From Owenweeksia sp. (lineage in GTDB: Bacteria > Bacteroidota > Bacteroidia > Flavobacteriales > Schleiferiaceae), in assembly GCA_028277105.1 (NCBI GenBank), contig JANQHO010000002.1:1-49942 (forward strand): a stretch of DNA of 49,942 nucleotides, in the 5' to 3' direction. How positions within the stretch are numbered: position 1 is the first letter of the stretch; each line of letters starts with the position of its first letter. The position numbers and the translations under genes are program-made. Below the pieces are notes generated by a model, which saw nothing but the letters and a program-made list of their open reading frames with translations, ran no database searches and was not told the origin of the DNA. This document shows, piece by piece, positions 24,541 through 34,187 of the stretch.

Positions 24541-26082
24541 TTATTTTAGTTTTAGTAACAGTTCTGTAAAACTGACTTTTTTCTTTACCCTCTCCTCCAG
24601 TTCTTCCAGGGGTACCCTTATTTGCTCCATGCTGTCCCGGTCGCGCAGGGTTACCGAGCGGTCTTCCTTGGTTTGATGATCAACGGTAACACATAAGGGC
24701 GTGCCAATAGCATCGTGCCTGCGGTAGCGCCTGCCTATAGCATCCTTTTCATCGTACTGGCAGTTGTATTCCAGTTCCAGCCCCTGCATCACCTCGCGGG
24801 CAATTTCCGGTAAACCATCTTTCTTTAACAAAGGCAAAACCGCTACTTTAACTGGGGCCAGGGCCGGAGGTATGGAAAGTACCACTCTTTCACTGCTGTC
24901 ATCCAGTTTTTCTTCACGGTAAGCCCCGGAAAGCACCGAAAGAAAAAGACGGTCCAGCCCCACAGAGGTTTCTACCACATAAGGTACGTAGCTCTCATTG
25001 ATTTCGGGATCAAAGAACTGCAGTTTTTTGCCGGAGTATTCTTCATGCCTTTTCAGGTCAAAATCGGTACGGCTGTGAATACCCTCCAGCTCTTTAAAGC
25101 CGAAGGGAAACCTGAATTCTATGTCGGCCGCAGCATTGGCGTAATGCGCCAGTTTTTCATGGTCATGATAACGGTATAAGGAATCATCCAGCCCCAGGGC
25201 GAGGTGCCATTTAAGACGCTGTTCCTTCCAGTATCCATACCACTTCATTTCTTCGCCCGGACGTACAAAAAACTGCATTTCCATTTGTTCAAATTCCCGC
25301 ATACGGAAAATAAACTGCCGGGCCACGATCTCGTTGCGAAAGGCCTTGCCGGTTTGCGCGATCCCAAAAGGTATTTTCATGCGTCCGGTTTTCTGCACAT
25401 TCAAAAAGTTCACAAAGATCCCCTGGGCCGTTTCCGGGCGCAGGTACAGCTGGCTGCCCCCTTCTGCTACCGAACCCATCTGGGTGCCGAACATCAGGTT
25501 GAACTGCCTAACGTCCGTCCAGTTCTTAGAGCCGGAAACCGGATCGGCTATACCTTTTTCTTCGATCAGTTGTTTTACTTCGTCCAGCTCACCTTTCTCA
25601 AGGTGACCGGCCATGCGTTTAAGGGTTTCTTCCGCTTCAGCCAGGTATTTTTTAACCCGGGGGTTGGTTTCGCGAAACATTTGCGCATCAAAGCTTTCGC
25701 CAAAGCGCTTAGCAGCCTTTTGAATCTCTTTTTCCGCTTTTTGAAGTTGCTTTTCAGCATAGTCTTCCAGCAAAACGTCTGCGCGGTATCTTTTTTTGGA
25801 ATCCTTGTTGTCGATCAGCGGGTCGTTGAAGGCATCCACGTGGCCCGAAGCTTTCCAGGTAGTGGGGTGCATGAAAATGGCCGTGTCCAGGCCCACGATG
25901 TTCTCGTGCATCTGCACCATGGCCTTCCACCAGTAATGGCGGATATTGTTCTTGAGTTCCACCCCGTTCTGCCCGTAGTCGTATACTGCGGCCAAACCGT
26001 CATAAATCTCGCTGGAGGGAAATATAAAACCGTACTCCTTGGCGTGGGAGCTTATTTTCTTGAAAAGGTCATCCTGATTCAT
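24541..26082 (-). CDS. glyS: Glycine--tRNA ligase
   Basis: This is the single-chain alpha2 type class II glycyl-tRNA synthetase. I use the ATG at 26082 (MNQDDLFKKISSHAKEYGFIFPSSEIYDG, 513 residues); the frame extends to 26109, but the added residues would lie in front of the -7 element. Motif 2 and the glycine site are in SQLYLRPETAQGIFVNF and FRNEIVARQFIFRMREFEQMEMQFF; motif 3 is near VETSVGLDRLFLSVL. The C-terminal anticodon-binding domain covers about 410-510 (APVKVAVLPLLKK, DAIGTPLCVTVDHQT). Confidence 0.96.
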   Translation of the reverse strand: MNQDDLFKKISSHAKEYGFIFPSSEIYDGLAAVYDYGQNGVELKNNIRHYWWKAMVQMHENIVGLDTAIFMHPTTWKASGHVDAFNDPLIDNKDSKKRYRADVLLEDYAEKQLQKAEKEIQKAAKRFGESFDAQMFRETNPRVKKYLAEAEETLKRMAGHLEKGELDEVKQLIEEKGIADPVSGSKNWTDVRQFNLMFGTQMGSVAEGGSQLYLRPETAQGIFVNFLNVQKTGRMKIPFGIAQTGKAFRNEIVARQFIFRMREFEQMEMQFFVRPGEEMKWYGYWKEQRLKWHLALGLDDSLYRYHDHEKLAHYANAAADIEFRFPFGFKELEGIHSRTDFDLKRHEEYSGKKLQFFDPEINESYVPYVVETSVGLDRLFLSVLSGAYREEKLDDSSERVVLSIPPALAPVKVAVLPLLKKDGLPEIAREVMQGLELEYNCQYDEKDAIGRRYRRHDAIGTPLCVTVDHQTKEDRSVTLRDRDSMEQIRVPLEELEERVKKKVSFTELLLKLK

Positions 26083-26087
26083 GGCCG

Positions 26088-26095
26088 CAAAAGTA
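26088..26095 (-). promoter_or_regulatory. Candidate -7 element of glyS (leaderless)
   Basis: The minus strand reads TACTTTTG-CGGCC-ATG, nearly identical to the panD junction. Only five bases separate the element from the start. Confidence 0.4.
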
Positions 26096-26157
26096 AAGAT
26101 TAGCGGCAAGGCAGTGAAGCAAAAATAGAATCGGGCCCGGTAGAAGTAATTTTCTAT

Positions 26158-26206
26158 GGTTCATCCTTCGATACGTTTTGGCAGAGCCAAAACACTCTGG
26201 ATGACC
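26158..26206. repeat. Intergenic hairpin with perfect GTTTTGGC/GCCAAAAC core
   Basis: GTTTTGGC (26175-26182) and GCCAAAAC (26186-26193) pair perfectly over 8 bp around AGA; outer arms GGTTCATCC and GGATGACC pair with one bulge. It resembles dispersed REP-like hairpins. Confidence 0.6.
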
Positions 26207-26338
26207 GCGCGTTTGCTTCTGTCAGGCTGAGTATCCCGAAAGCATTATCTAAGCCTGAGCTAACGGAACATTTAAACCGTCCTGATTTTTGGGGTACACC
26301 CACAGGTACGGGACACTCAAGATGATTATACGTTTTTT

Positions 26339-26474
26339 GTCATGCCGGGCAGAGCAAAGCGCAGACTTACCTTCCCTGTTTGCCGATAGGTAGCGATGAT
26401 GAGATCGCGGGTCTTCATTTCATTGCGCCCGCGATGATTCTTTAGAGATAGCCCAGAGGAAGACCCGGCATCTC
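26339..26474. repeat. Second palindromic intergenic repeat (GTCATGCCGGG type)
   Basis: GTCATGCCGGGC at 26339-26350 faces GACCCGGCATC at 26462-26472. Inside, ATCGCGGG (26404-26411) pairs perfectly with CCCGCGAT (26428-26435). GC-rich compared with its surroundings, it looks like a dispersed element rather than part of glyS or marC. The 395 bp between glyS and the MarC gene hold these two elements and no gene. Confidence 0.6.
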
Positions 26475-26504
26475 CTTCCCGGGTAAACAGGCATAAACGG
26501 TTTT

Positions 26505-27089
26505 TTACTGAAACAGCATTTTAGCGTTTTCCGAAAACAATTTCACAGCAATAGCCATACAGATAATACCAAAAACCTTGCGCAACACATTAATGCCAGA
26601 ACTGCCCAGTTTGCGCTCGATCCAGGGAGCCGTTTTCAGTACTATATAAACCAATATACAATTGAGAATAATAGCGATAATGATATTGACAACGGCAAAT
26701 TCCGCCCGGATAGATACAATGGTCGTCATGGTTCCGGCTCCGGCAATCAGCGGGAAGGCAATAGGTACAATGGAAGCCGTTTTAGGCTCTTCATCTTTAA
26801 AAAGGCTGAGGCCGAGGATCATTTCCAAGGCGAGGAAAAACAGTACAAAGGAGCCGGCTACCGCAAAAGAATTGATGTCTACTCCCAGGTATTGCAGAAT
26901 GGTTTCACCCAGAAAAAGAAAGGTGATCATAATAGCCCCGGCTACCATGGTGGCTTTGGAACTTTGGATGTGACCCACTTTCTGGCGCAAGGATATAATA
27001 ATAGGTATACTACCTACAATGTCTATCACGGCAAATAGCACCATGGTAGCTGAAAAAATTTCCTTCAAGCTCAGTTGTGTCATCGGCAT
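26505..27089 (-). CDS. MarC family integral membrane protein
   Basis: The 194-residue protein has six hydrophobic segments and conserved MarC features: VLFAVIDIVGSIPIIISLRQ at the first helix, FLALEMILGLSLF, and PIAFPLIAGAGTMTTIVSIRAE, the conserved inverted-repeat half. MarC/UPF0056 proteins were once linked to antibiotic resistance but the role is unsettled; an amino-acid transport function is known in an archaeal homologue. The start could be either Met at codons 1 or 3. A -7 element lies 14 bases upstream. Confidence 0.9.
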   Translation of the reverse strand: MPMTQLSLKEIFSATMVLFAVIDIVGSIPIIISLRQKVGHIQSSKATMVAGAIMITFLFLGETILQYLGVDINSFAVAGSFVLFFLALEMILGLSLFKDEEPKTASIVPIAFPLIAGAGTMTTIVSIRAEFAVVNIIIAIILNCILVYIVLKTAPWIERKLGSSGINVLRKVFGIICMAIAVKLFSENAKMLFQ

Positions 27090-27103
27090 TCGTCAATTTC
27101 CGG

Positions 27104-27111
27104 CAAAGGTA
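27104..27111 (-). promoter_or_regulatory. Candidate -7 element of marC-family gene
   Basis: The minus strand reads TACCTTTG followed by CCGGAAA, 14 bases before the start at 27089. Confidence 0.45.
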
Positions 27112-27161
27112 TTTTTTTGCCCTTTATATTGAGGTTATACAACTAGTAAATCTGGCTTACC

Positions 27162-27169
27162 TAATTTTG
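27162..27169 (+). promoter_or_regulatory. Candidate -7 element of DUF3109 gene (leaderless)
   Basis: TAATTTTG ends five bases before the ATG at 27175. No correctly spaced -33 TTG is visible. Confidence 0.4.
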
Positions 27170-27174
27170 CCCTT

Positions 27175-27762
27175 ATGTTCATGATCAACGATACCCTGGT
27201 TTCAGAGGATATTTTGGAAAAGCAGTTTGTTTGTGACCTCAGCCGTTGTAAAGGAGCCTGCTGTGTAGAAGGGGATGCCGGAGCCCCTCTTAGTGTTGAA
27301 GAGGCCGGTATTCTCCAAGAAGAATACCAAAACTTTAAACCTTACCTGAGGAAAGAAGGCATTAAAGCAGTGGAAGAGCAGGGTACTTCCGTTACTGATC
27401 CCCATGACGGTGAGGATGTCACTCCTTTGGTTAATGGAGCGGAATGCGCTTACGTAATCTTTGATGAAAACGGGATCAGCAAATGTGGCATAGAAAAGGC
27501 CTGGGAAGAGGGGGGCACTACTTTCAGAAAGCCCGTTTCCTGCCATTTGTACCCGGTACGTGTAAATAAATACGTAACTTATGAAGCGGTAAACTACCAT
27601 AAGTGGGAAATATGCAGCCCTGCCTGTGAATTGGGAGAGCAACTTAAAGTACCGGTCTACCGCTTTCTGAAAGAGGCACTTATCCGCAAATACGGCCCGG
27701 AGTGGTACCATGAATTGGATGAAGTAGCCCGGTACTGGACGCACAGTCAAAAAAAGAGATAG
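27175..27762 (+). CDS. DUF3109 family protein (Cys-rich)
   Basis: The 195-residue cytoplasmic protein carries the DUF3109 signature near the start, FVCDLSRCKGACCVEGDAGAPLS, with Cys residues spaced as in YkgJ-type metal-binding proteins, and later CAYVIFDENGISKCGIEKA, PVSCHLYPVRV and WEICSPACELG. These eight or so Cys could hold an iron-sulfur cluster or zinc. The biochemical role is unknown. The start is ATG 27175 or ATG 27181. It is divergent from the MarC gene and separated from nrdB by 316 bp. Confidence 0.88.
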   Translation: MFMINDTLVSEDILEKQFVCDLSRCKGACCVEGDAGAPLSVEEAGILQEEYQNFKPYLRKEGIKAVEEQGTSVTDPHDGEDVTPLVNGAECAYVIFDENGISKCGIEKAWEEGGTTFRKPVSCHLYPVRVNKYVTYEAVNYHKWEICSPACELGEQLKVPVYRFLKEALIRKYGPEWYHELDEVARYWTHSQKKR

Positions 27763-28078
27763 GTTTTTAACAATAAGTGTGAATTAAAAAATCTCATTTG
27801 CCAATTTTTACACTTGCTTTTTTTCTATCTCACGTCAGTAAACAGATTGTAAGCTTAACATACTTCACATTCTGTTAATAAAAGCGACACATTGTTAAAA
27901 AGTACAACTAGGTTTCCTCCTCTCTATTCGTAAAATTTGTAAAGCATCTTTTCCTCAACTGTATCAGCTTAATAACTTACTGATTTAAAAACAACTGATA
28001 ATCAAGGGTTTGTGGGCTTTAAACTAAAAGGAAAACCGGGTAGTTAACTGGATACTAAAGAAAAAAAGATTAAGAAGG
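27763..28078. other. 316-bp leader region upstream of nrdBA
   Basis: No gene is seen. The region is AT-rich; TAAAATTTG near 27931 is a near-match (one base too long) to the -7 element. I cannot find a convincing NrdR box pair or riboswitch fold. Confidence 0.4.
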
Positions 28079-29056
28079 ATGAACACACCGACAGAACCTA
28101 TTTTACAGGACAATAAAAACCGCTATGTGCTTTTCCCTATTGAGCACCACGACATCTGGCAATGGTATAAAAAGCAAGAAGCCAGCTTCTGGACCGCTGA
28201 AGAAATAGACCTGCACCAGGATATTACGGATTGGGAAAGCAAGCTCAATGACGATGAACGCTATTTCATAAAACACATATTGGCGTTTTTTGCAGCCAGC
28301 GATGGCATTGTTAATGAAAACCTGGCGGAAAATTTTGTCAATGAGGTTCAGTATACCGAGGCTAAGTTCTTCTATGGTTTCCAGATCATGATGGAAAATA
28401 TCCACAGCGAGACCTACTCCCTGTTGATAGATACCTATATAAAGGATAAGGAAGAGCGCAATAGGCTTTTTACTGCCATTGAAAATTTTGACGCTATTAA
28501 AAAGAAGGCCGACTGGGCCATCCGCTGGATCGAGTCCCCTTCTTTTGCCGAGCGCCTCATCGCCTTTGCCGCTGTAGAGGGTATTTTCTTTAGCGGTTCT
28601 TTCTGTTCTATTTTTTGGTTAAAGAAGAGGGGGTTGATGCCTGGGCTTACCTTTTCCAACGAGTTGATATCGCGTGACGAAGGCTTGCACTGTGATTTTG
28701 CCTGCCACCTGCACAACAACCATTTGGTCAATAAGGTGCCCGAAGAACGCATTCGCCAGATCATAACAGAAGCATTGGACATAGAGCGTGAGTTTATCAC
28801 CGAGTCTCTGCCGGTAGACCTCATTGGTATGAATTCCCGCTTAATGATCCAATACCTTGAATTTGTATCCGACCGCTTGTTAGTGGAGCTGGGTTGCAGC
28901 AAGGAGTATAACGTGGAAAATCCATTTGACTTCATGGATATGATCAGCCTTCAGGGCAAAACCAACTTCTTTGAAAAAAGAGTGGGAGAGTACCAGAAAA
29001 GTGGTGTGGTTCAGGGAACGGATTCTCAAAAAATATCCTTTGACGCTGATTTTTAA
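28079..29056 (+). CDS. nrdB: Ribonucleoside-diphosphate reductase beta subunit (class Ia)
   Basis: NrdB houses the di-iron/tyrosyl radical that starts reduction of ribonucleotides to dNTPs. In this 325-residue protein the metal ligands and radical Tyr are visible: D75 (ASDGIV), E106 and H109 with Y113 in [11 protein letters not shown], matching E. coli D84, E115, H118, Y122. Later ligands lie in [13 protein letters not shown] and [13 protein letters not shown]. The C-terminal tail (KISFDADF) is the peptide that docks on NrdA. It therefore looks catalytically complete and class Ia, not manganese-only Ic. nrdA follows after 23 bp. Confidence 0.97.
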   Translation: MNTPTEPILQDNKNRYVLFPIEHHDIWQWYKKQEASFWTAEEIDLHQDITDWESKLNDDERYFIKHILAFFAASDGIVNENLAENFVNEVQYTEAKFFYGFQIMMENIHSETYSLLIDTYIKDKEERNRLFTAIENFDAIKKKADWAIRWIESPSFAERLIAFAAVEGIFFSGSFCSIFWLKKRGLMPGLTFSNELISRDEGLHCDFACHLHNNHLVNKVPEERIRQIITEALDIEREFITESLPVDLIGMNSRLMIQYLEFVSDRLLVELGCSKEYNVENPFDFMDMISLQGKTNFFEKRVGEYQKSGVVQGTDSQKISFDADF

Positions 29057-29079
29057 TAAACCAAACAAAAATTATTCAG

Positions 29080-31545
29080 ATGTACGTAATTAAAAGAGAC
29101 GGAAGAAAAGAAGCGGTAAAATTTGATAAGATTACCGCCAGGATACAAAAACTTTGCTACGGAATGAGCAATCTGGTAGACCCCACTACCGTAGCCATGA
29201 AGGTGATTGAGGGGATCTACGAAGGGGTTACCACCTCTGAACTGGACAGCCTGGCGGCAGAAGTGGCAGCTTCTATGACTACCCGCCATCCTGATTATGC
29301 CCAACTGGCTGCCCGGGTAGCGGTATCTAACCTGCATAAGAATACTACCAAGTCTTTTGCCGAGACCATGAAAGAACTGCATGAGTACGTAAACCCCAAA
29401 ACAGGTTTGCACTCTCCGTTAATAGCAGATGATGTGTACGAGATCATTGAAAAGAATGCAGCTTTGCTGGATTCCACTCTTATATACGATCGCGATTTCG
29501 GCTACGATTATTTTGGCTTTAAAACCCTGGAGCGCTCTTACCTGTTACGCCTCAACGGAAAAATTGCTGAGCGTCCGCAGCACATGATCATGCGGGTGGC
29601 CATTGGCATACACAAAGAAGACCTCGATAGTGCTATAGAGACCTACCATCTGATGAGTAAAAAGTATTTTACTCACGCTACACCTACTCTCTTCAATTCA
29701 GGTACTCCCAAGCCTCAGATGTCTTCCTGCTTTTTGCTGACCATGAAGGGTGACAGCATAGACGGGATATATGATACCTTAAAGCAATGCGCCAAAATTT
29801 CCCAGTCAGCGGGAGGAATTGGCCTGAGCATCCACAATGTGAGGGCTACGGGTTCTTACATCCGGGGAACCAACGGTACTTCCAATGGTATTGTTCCCAT
29901 GTTGAGGGTATTTAACGACACGGCCCGTTACGTAGACCAGGGAGGCGGTAAACGCAAAGGTTCCTTTGCCATTTATATGGAACCCTGGCATGCCGATATT
30001 TTTGATTTTCTCGATCTGAAAAAGAATCACGGTAAAGAAGAAATGCGTGCCCGTGATCTGTTCTACGCCCTTTGGATACCCGATCTCTTTATGAAAAGAG
30101 TTAAAGAAGACGGGGAGTGGACTTTGATGGATCCTAACGAATGCCCCGGCTTGCCCGATACCCACAGCCAGGAGTTTGAAGAACTTTATGAGAAATACGA
30201 AGCCGAAGGAAAAGGACGCAAGACCATCAAAGCCCGCGAATTGTGGCACAAAATACTCGAATCACAGATCGAGACAGGTACGCCTTATATGCTTTACAAG
30301 GACGCAGCCAATAGCAAGAGCAATCAGCAAAACCTGGGAACCATCCGCTCCTCTAACCTTTGTACCGAGATCATAGAATACACGGCCGAAGATGAGGTGG
30401 CAGTTTGTAATTTGGCTTCGTTGGCCCTACCCATGTTTGTGGAAGAAGGTGAGTTCAATCACGACAAGCTCTTTGAAGTTACCTATAAAGTAACCAAAAA
30501 CCTGAACCGTATCATAGACCGCAACTATTATCCCGTACCAGAAGCCCGCAACAGCAATATGCGTCACCGCCCTATAGGTTTGGGGGTACAAGGTTTGGCC
30601 GATACTTTCATCAAATTGCGGATGCCTTTTACATCTGAAGATGCCAAAAAGCTGAATAAGGATATTTTCGAGACCATTTATTACGCTTCCCTTTGTGCTT
30701 CTAAAGACGAGGCTCAAGCAGATGGAGCTTATAAAAGTTTTGAAGGATCTCCTATCAGCCAGGGTAAATTCCAGTTTAACCTTTGGGGTGTAAGCGAAGA
30801 CGACCTGAGCGGCCGTTGGGACTGGAAAACGCTGCGGGAAGAGATAAAAGAGCACGGGGTGCGCAACTCCTTGCTGCTGGCACCTATGCCTACCGCTTCT
30901 ACTTCTCAGATACTGGGGAATAACGAGTGCTTTGAGCCTTATACTTCCAATATTTACACCCGCAGGGTATTGTCAGGTGAATTTATAGTGGTGAACAAAC
31001 ATCTTTTGGTCGATCTGGTAGACCTCGGCCTCTGGAATGAAGAGTTGAAGACCGAGATTATCCGGGCCAACGGCTCCATCCAGCATATAGATGCCATTCC
31101 TGATAACATCAAAGAGATGTACAAAACCGTTTGGGAAATGAGCATGAAGGACATCATTGATATGAGTGCCGAAAGGGGAATGTTTATCGACCAGTCGCAA
31201 TCGCTGAATCTCTTCATGGAGAATGCCAATATCGGTAAACTCACTTCCATGCATTTTTACGCCTGGGAGCAAGGCTTAAAAACCGGTATGTATTACCTGC
31301 GTACCAAAGCTGCTACTGATGCCATTAAGTTTACCGTACAAAAACAGGTTAAGGCAGAGGTAGAGCCGGTAGTAGAGGCTAAACAAACCGAAAAGATCCA
31401 GGAAAAAGAGAATTTGCAAAAAGCAACCAGTGTAGCTGAAATGCGCGTAGCTGAAATGGCCAAGGCCGTAAAGGATTACAGCGATGAGGAAACTATTGCC
31501 TGTTCCATCGATAACCCGGATGATTGCGAAGCCTGTGGCTCCTGA
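29080..31545 (+). CDS. nrdA: Ribonucleoside-diphosphate reductase alpha subunit
   Basis: The 821-residue catalytic subunit starts with an ATP-cone ([22 protein letters not shown] through about residue 95), so dATP feedback control is expected. The active-site cysteines appear in [21 protein letters not shown] and [10 protein letters not shown]; the family signature is [22 protein letters not shown]. The C-terminal CEACGS supplies the redox pair that re-reduces the active site through thioredoxin or glutaredoxin. A charged Gln/Glu/Lys-rich linker of about 60 residues precedes the tail, longer than in E. coli. It forms an operon with nrdB. Confidence 0.97.
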   Translation: MYVIKRDGRKEAVKFDKITARIQKLCYGMSNLVDPTTVAMKVIEGIYEGVTTSELDSLAAEVAASMTTRHPDYAQLAARVAVSNLHKNTTKSFAETMKELHEYVNPKTGLHSPLIADDVYEIIEKNAALLDSTLIYDRDFGYDYFGFKTLERSYLLRLNGKIAERPQHMIMRVAIGIHKEDLDSAIETYHLMSKKYFTHATPTLFNSGTPKPQMSSCFLLTMKGDSIDGIYDTLKQCAKISQSAGGIGLSIHNVRATGSYIRGTNGTSNGIVPMLRVFNDTARYVDQGGGKRKGSFAIYMEPWHADIFDFLDLKKNHGKEEMRARDLFYALWIPDLFMKRVKEDGEWTLMDPNECPGLPDTHSQEFEELYEKYEAEGKGRKTIKARELWHKILESQIETGTPYMLYKDAANSKSNQQNLGTIRSSNLCTEIIEYTAEDEVAVCNLASLALPMFVEEGEFNHDKLFEVTYKVTKNLNRIIDRNYYPVPEARNSNMRHRPIGLGVQGLADTFIKLRMPFTSEDAKKLNKDIFETIYYASLCASKDEAQADGAYKSFEGSPISQGKFQFNLWGVSEDDLSGRWDWKTLREEIKEHGVRNSLLLAPMPTASTSQILGNNECFEPYTSNIYTRRVLSGEFIVVNKHLLVDLVDLGLWNEELKTEIIRANGSIQHIDAIPDNIKEMYKTVWEMSMKDIIDMSAERGMFIDQSQSLNLFMENANIGKLTSMHFYAWEQGLKTGMYYLRTKAATDAIKFTVQKQVKAEVEPVVEAKQTEKIQEKENLQKATSVAEMRVAEMAKAVKDYSDEETIACSIDNPDDCEACGS

Positions 31546-31585
31546 TTATTGACGATTTTTATAAATATCCTACCTACGTTGAAAG

Positions 31586-31614
31586 GCTGCCTCTTTGCGG
31601 GGCAGCTTTTTTTT
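31586..31614 (+). terminator. Terminator of nrdBA
   Basis: GCTGCC (31586-31591) pairs with GGCAGC (31601-31606), followed by eight T. Confidence 0.85.
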
Positions 31615-31642
31615 GTGCAGATAAAAAGCTTACATTTCTGCC

Positions 31643-32116
31643 ATGCTTAAACGTCTAACAGTTGTTGTGTTGATAAGCCTTTGCCATCAGGCCGGGGCAC
31701 AAATAACAGCAGAAGAAGCCATACAGAAGGTCTTTGATATTCTTACCCTGGAAGAACCCCAGCTTCAGGGTGATTTACAGAAAAACCTCACCAGTGGTGC
31801 ATGGGAATCCCTCTCCTATCTCAATGAGACAAATGAGAGTTACGAGCCCGGAGATCTGCAGGAGGCCGTTCCGGATTATTATCATTTCATGGCTGAAAAA
31901 GTTATTATCCGTTTGATCAATCAAAGCAACTATAACGAATATGGAATGGAGCTGGAGATTTCTTACCGTCTTCATAAAGGTCATATAGAGCTTTTAGACG
32001 GAAAAACAAAGGCTCTAAAAGACCGTTGGGAGATTATGTATCTCGATGCTAATTATCTGGCCTTGGATATGGGAGATTTGAGGGTTTTCTTTACTCATAC
32101 CCCCAACCAGGAATAA
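31643..32116 (+). CDS. Secreted hypothetical protein
   Basis: I do not recognise this 157-residue protein. It starts with a signal peptide (MLKRLTVVVLISLCHQAGAQ). The mature part is small, acidic and probably alpha/beta, with EEAIQKVFDILTLEE, a run of charged residues and aromatic strands (KDRWEIMYLDANYLALDMGDLRVFF). It has no lipobox and no T9SS tail, so it is likely periplasmic. It is 15 bp ahead of the next unknown gene and may be co-transcribed with it. Confidence 0.72.
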   Translation: MLKRLTVVVLISLCHQAGAQITAEEAIQKVFDILTLEEPQLQGDLQKNLTSGAWESLSYLNETNESYEPGDLQEAVPDYYHFMAEKVIIRLINQSNYNEYGMELEISYRLHKGHIELLDGKTKALKDRWEIMYLDANYLALDMGDLRVFFTHTPNQE

Positions 32117-32131
32117 TATGAACTAAATTTA

Positions 32132-32557
32132 TTGCCCCAAAAATCAAAAGCAGTGGCTGCAGAAAAGCAAAACCTGGAAATAGCCAGGATACAAAAAGAA
32201 ATAGAAAATTATTTGAGCCTGGGAAGCACTCAAATGATATTTGATTACCACGAAAAAGAAGACGGGGTTTCTCTTGATGTCATTACTGTGAACCCCCGGC
32301 ATAATCAATCTTTTTTATTTCATTCGGTAAAAGGTTATAACAAGCTGGATGCTTTACATCAAATGCTGGATTATGTTGAAGTTCACCGCGATAAAAAGAA
32401 TTCCTATACCATACAATGGGCAGTTAAAGGGGAAAAAGAACTTCACACCTCTTATTTCAGGGCAAAAGATATACCTGAAGCTATAGATAAGTTACATTAT
32501 GGGCGTGATCCCAATAGTATTACTATTTTTAGTGTGGTGCTTAATCCGATCACTTGA
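32132..32557 (+). CDS. Hypothetical cytoplasmic protein
   Basis: I do not recognise this 141-residue protein. It begins at a TTG (MPQKSKAVAAEKQNLEIARI), with no better ATG. The N-terminal third is a predicted helix; the rest has alternating strands (FDYHEKEDGVSLDVITVN, SYTIQWAVKGEKELHTSYF) and ends PNSITIFSVVLNPIT. There is no signal peptide or membrane helix. Confidence 0.68.
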   Translation: MPQKSKAVAAEKQNLEIARIQKEIENYLSLGSTQMIFDYHEKEDGVSLDVITVNPRHNQSFLFHSVKGYNKLDALHQMLDYVEVHRDKKNSYTIQWAVKGEKELHTSYFRAKDIPEAIDKLHYGRDPNSITIFSVVLNPIT

Positions 32558-32710
32558 GCAGAGGGTAATTAGTTAAATGCGGATAAGACTTTTTTAACGC
32601 ACCCTTCTAATAATAAGTTCGTTCGGTTGTATACTCACTCATTTATGCAGAATACTTGTTGGGTATTTTTTGTATCTTGACTTTCAAATCAAAACAAAAG
32701 CTAGTTATTG

Positions 32711-32872
32711 ATGGCTGAGAACTATAACCGAGAAATAAGAAAAAGAGCCAGGCGCATCCGTAAGGTCAATAAGCCCAAGGCCACCATAAAAGAGTATATG
32801 CAGTACAGCCTGGTTATTCTCATTATTGCTGCTATATTACTCGGAGCCCTTTATATGACCGGTACTTTGTAA
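32711..32872 (+). CDS. Small single-pass membrane protein (53 aa)
   Basis: ATG at 32711 gives 53 residues: a strongly basic N-terminus (REIRKRARRIRKVNKPKATI) followed by one hydrophobic helix (YSLVILIIAAILLGALYM). The design, positive-inside then a single helix, is typical of small inner-membrane proteins. I cannot assign a family. It has an ATG start, a TAA stop and space around it on both sides. Not detected by length-limited gene calling. Confidence 0.55.
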   Translation: MAENYNREIRKRARRIRKVNKPKATIKEYMQYSLVILIIAAILLGALYMTGTL

Positions 32873-32959
32873 GCGCTTGATTATAAAACTTTAAGTTTTC
32901 TTAACCCAAAGGCTATAATAACGTAAAGGCAAGACAGACAATTAGTTAGCAAAGCTTGG

Positions 32960-32967
32960 TATTTTTG
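32960..32967 (+). promoter_or_regulatory. Candidate -7 element before 34-aa protein
   Basis: TATTTTTG followed by CAAAAAC lies 15 bases before the ATG at 32983, in keeping with other -7 elements here. Confidence 0.4.
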
Positions 32968-32982
32968 CAAAAACTAACCAAA

Positions 32983-33087
32983 ATGGAAGAAGCTACCAAG
33001 CAAACCTCTAGCAACACTGCTCAAATTGTGGCAGTTGTCATTATTATCTCGTTGATAGTAGGTTTAGCTCTTTTTATAGCTGGCTAA
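32983..33087 (+). CDS. Micro membrane protein (34 aa)
   Basis: ATG at 32983 encodes 34 residues: polar MEEATKQTSSNTAQ and then one helix IVAVVIIISLIVGLALFIAG to the end. It follows a -7 element and lies 110 bp after another small membrane protein, in a stretch otherwise free of genes. Function unknown. Confidence 0.5.
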   Translation: MEEATKQTSSNTAQIVAVVIIISLIVGLALFIAG

Positions 33088-33120
33088 GCTTATTAAAATA
33101 GGATTTAATATCCGGCTACC

Positions 33121-34137
33121 CTACATAAAAGGGTCGGTAGTAGCTATTTTTTCTCTTACCTGATCAATTCGGTTTTTGATCCTTATAAAGAATTTGTTGC
33201 GGTCTTTATCTGAGAGATCACTAATGAGAGAAGACTGTTTACACTGATTCAGGAAGTAGTCTTTCATTTTTTTCCCCATAGTTATATCGGAAGTCGATAG
33301 ATAATTAACACCGGCATAAGGCACAAAGTAAAAGAGCCTGTTTTCATTGAATTCCGCTACTATATGATTGTCCATGATCAAAATCTCATGGTAATACATC
33401 TTATAACTTGCACTGGTGTAAACTTCGCTTTTAGTAGCGTGTACCTTATTACCGTTAAGGGCCTGTTTGTAGATCAGTTTCATCATTTCGTGAAAACGGT
33501 CGCAAATAACCAAAGCCTCTTCCCTGTTACTGAATAAGCCGGCTTCGTAGTAATAATCTATCTGTTTAATGAAACTCATCACAGTGGTATCGTTCCATAT
33601 TTCTATGGAGTTGATCCTCGAAAAAGCTTCCCATTGGGCAGAGGCGAGTTCCAATAGGTCTTCCGGTATCATGGAAACATTATAGTTCTGGTCATTTATT
33701 TTGCTGATGCCATAAACGGATTTCAGCCATACGTATATTTTAAAAGCGGCTAATTCCGGAAAGGCAAATTGGTAGAAGACCGGAACATCTTTAGCAGAAT
33801 AGTACATCATATGATCTTTCTGCTGTACGATAGACTGCAACATTTCGAGGCTGCCTTTCATGTAGGTGCGATAGTCGTCAATGGTATCGATGAAATCCCC
33901 GTGATTGAATATAACTGACTTTTCTGAAATACCGGTTATATCGTTTAGTGAGATATTGAAATGCCTTGCCAGCAGGACGGTTTCGTCAAAAGAAAGGGTT
34001 GTTTCACCTCTTAGGCGCCTGTAGGCAGCATCTTTACTTATTTGTAATGCTACTGCAATCTCATCTGGCAAGCTGTATTGCCCTTGGAGGAGATTGTCTA
34101 TTTTTTCCCAGAATACCCTTTGATAAAAGCGATTCAT
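33121..34137 (-). CDS. Helix-turn-helix transcriptional regulator
   Basis: The 338-residue protein has an N-terminal helix-turn-helix (about 20-68: SLPDEIAVALQISKDAAYRRLRGETTLSFDETVLLARHFNISLND) of the Xre/Cro type, followed by a large helical domain of about 270 residues, presumably for signal sensing or oligomerisation. I do not recognise the second domain beyond its occurrence in Bacteroidota regulators. It is divergent from the exported beta-barrel-like protein at 34369, with 231 bp between. Two copies of CAAATTyCTAAAAAA in that gap are operator candidates. Confidence 0.8.
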   Translation of the reverse strand: MNRFYQRVFWEKIDNLLQGQYSLPDEIAVALQISKDAAYRRLRGETTLSFDETVLLARHFNISLNDITGISEKSVIFNHGDFIDTIDDYRTYMKGSLEMLQSIVQQKDHMMYYSAKDVPVFYQFAFPELAAFKIYVWLKSVYGISKINDQNYNVSMIPEDLLELASAQWEAFSRINSIEIWNDTTVMSFIKQIDYYYEAGLFSNREEALVICDRFHEMMKLIYKQALNGNKVHATKSEVYTSASYKMYYHEILIMDNHIVAEFNENRLFYFVPYAGVNYLSTSDITMGKKMKDYFLNQCKQSSLISDLSDKDRNKFFIRIKNRIDQVREKIATTDPFM

Positions 34138-34187
34138 TTTTTTTGGCGAGATTCAATAAAGCGGTTAAAAAATTATTGCAGAAAATA

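Noticed and set aside
25204..26103. A 299-residue open frame opposite glyS
   Set aside because: Wholly antisense to a clear glycyl-tRNA synthetase; the translation is a run of Phe/Leu/His with no recognisable motif.
27763..28078. Riboswitch or NrdR boxes before nrdB
   Set aside because: I could not find a convincing pair of NrdR palindromes or a conserved riboswitch core by eye.
28079..31545. A mobile intron or intein in nrdA/nrdB
   Set aside because: Both reading frames are continuous with normal length and intact motifs.
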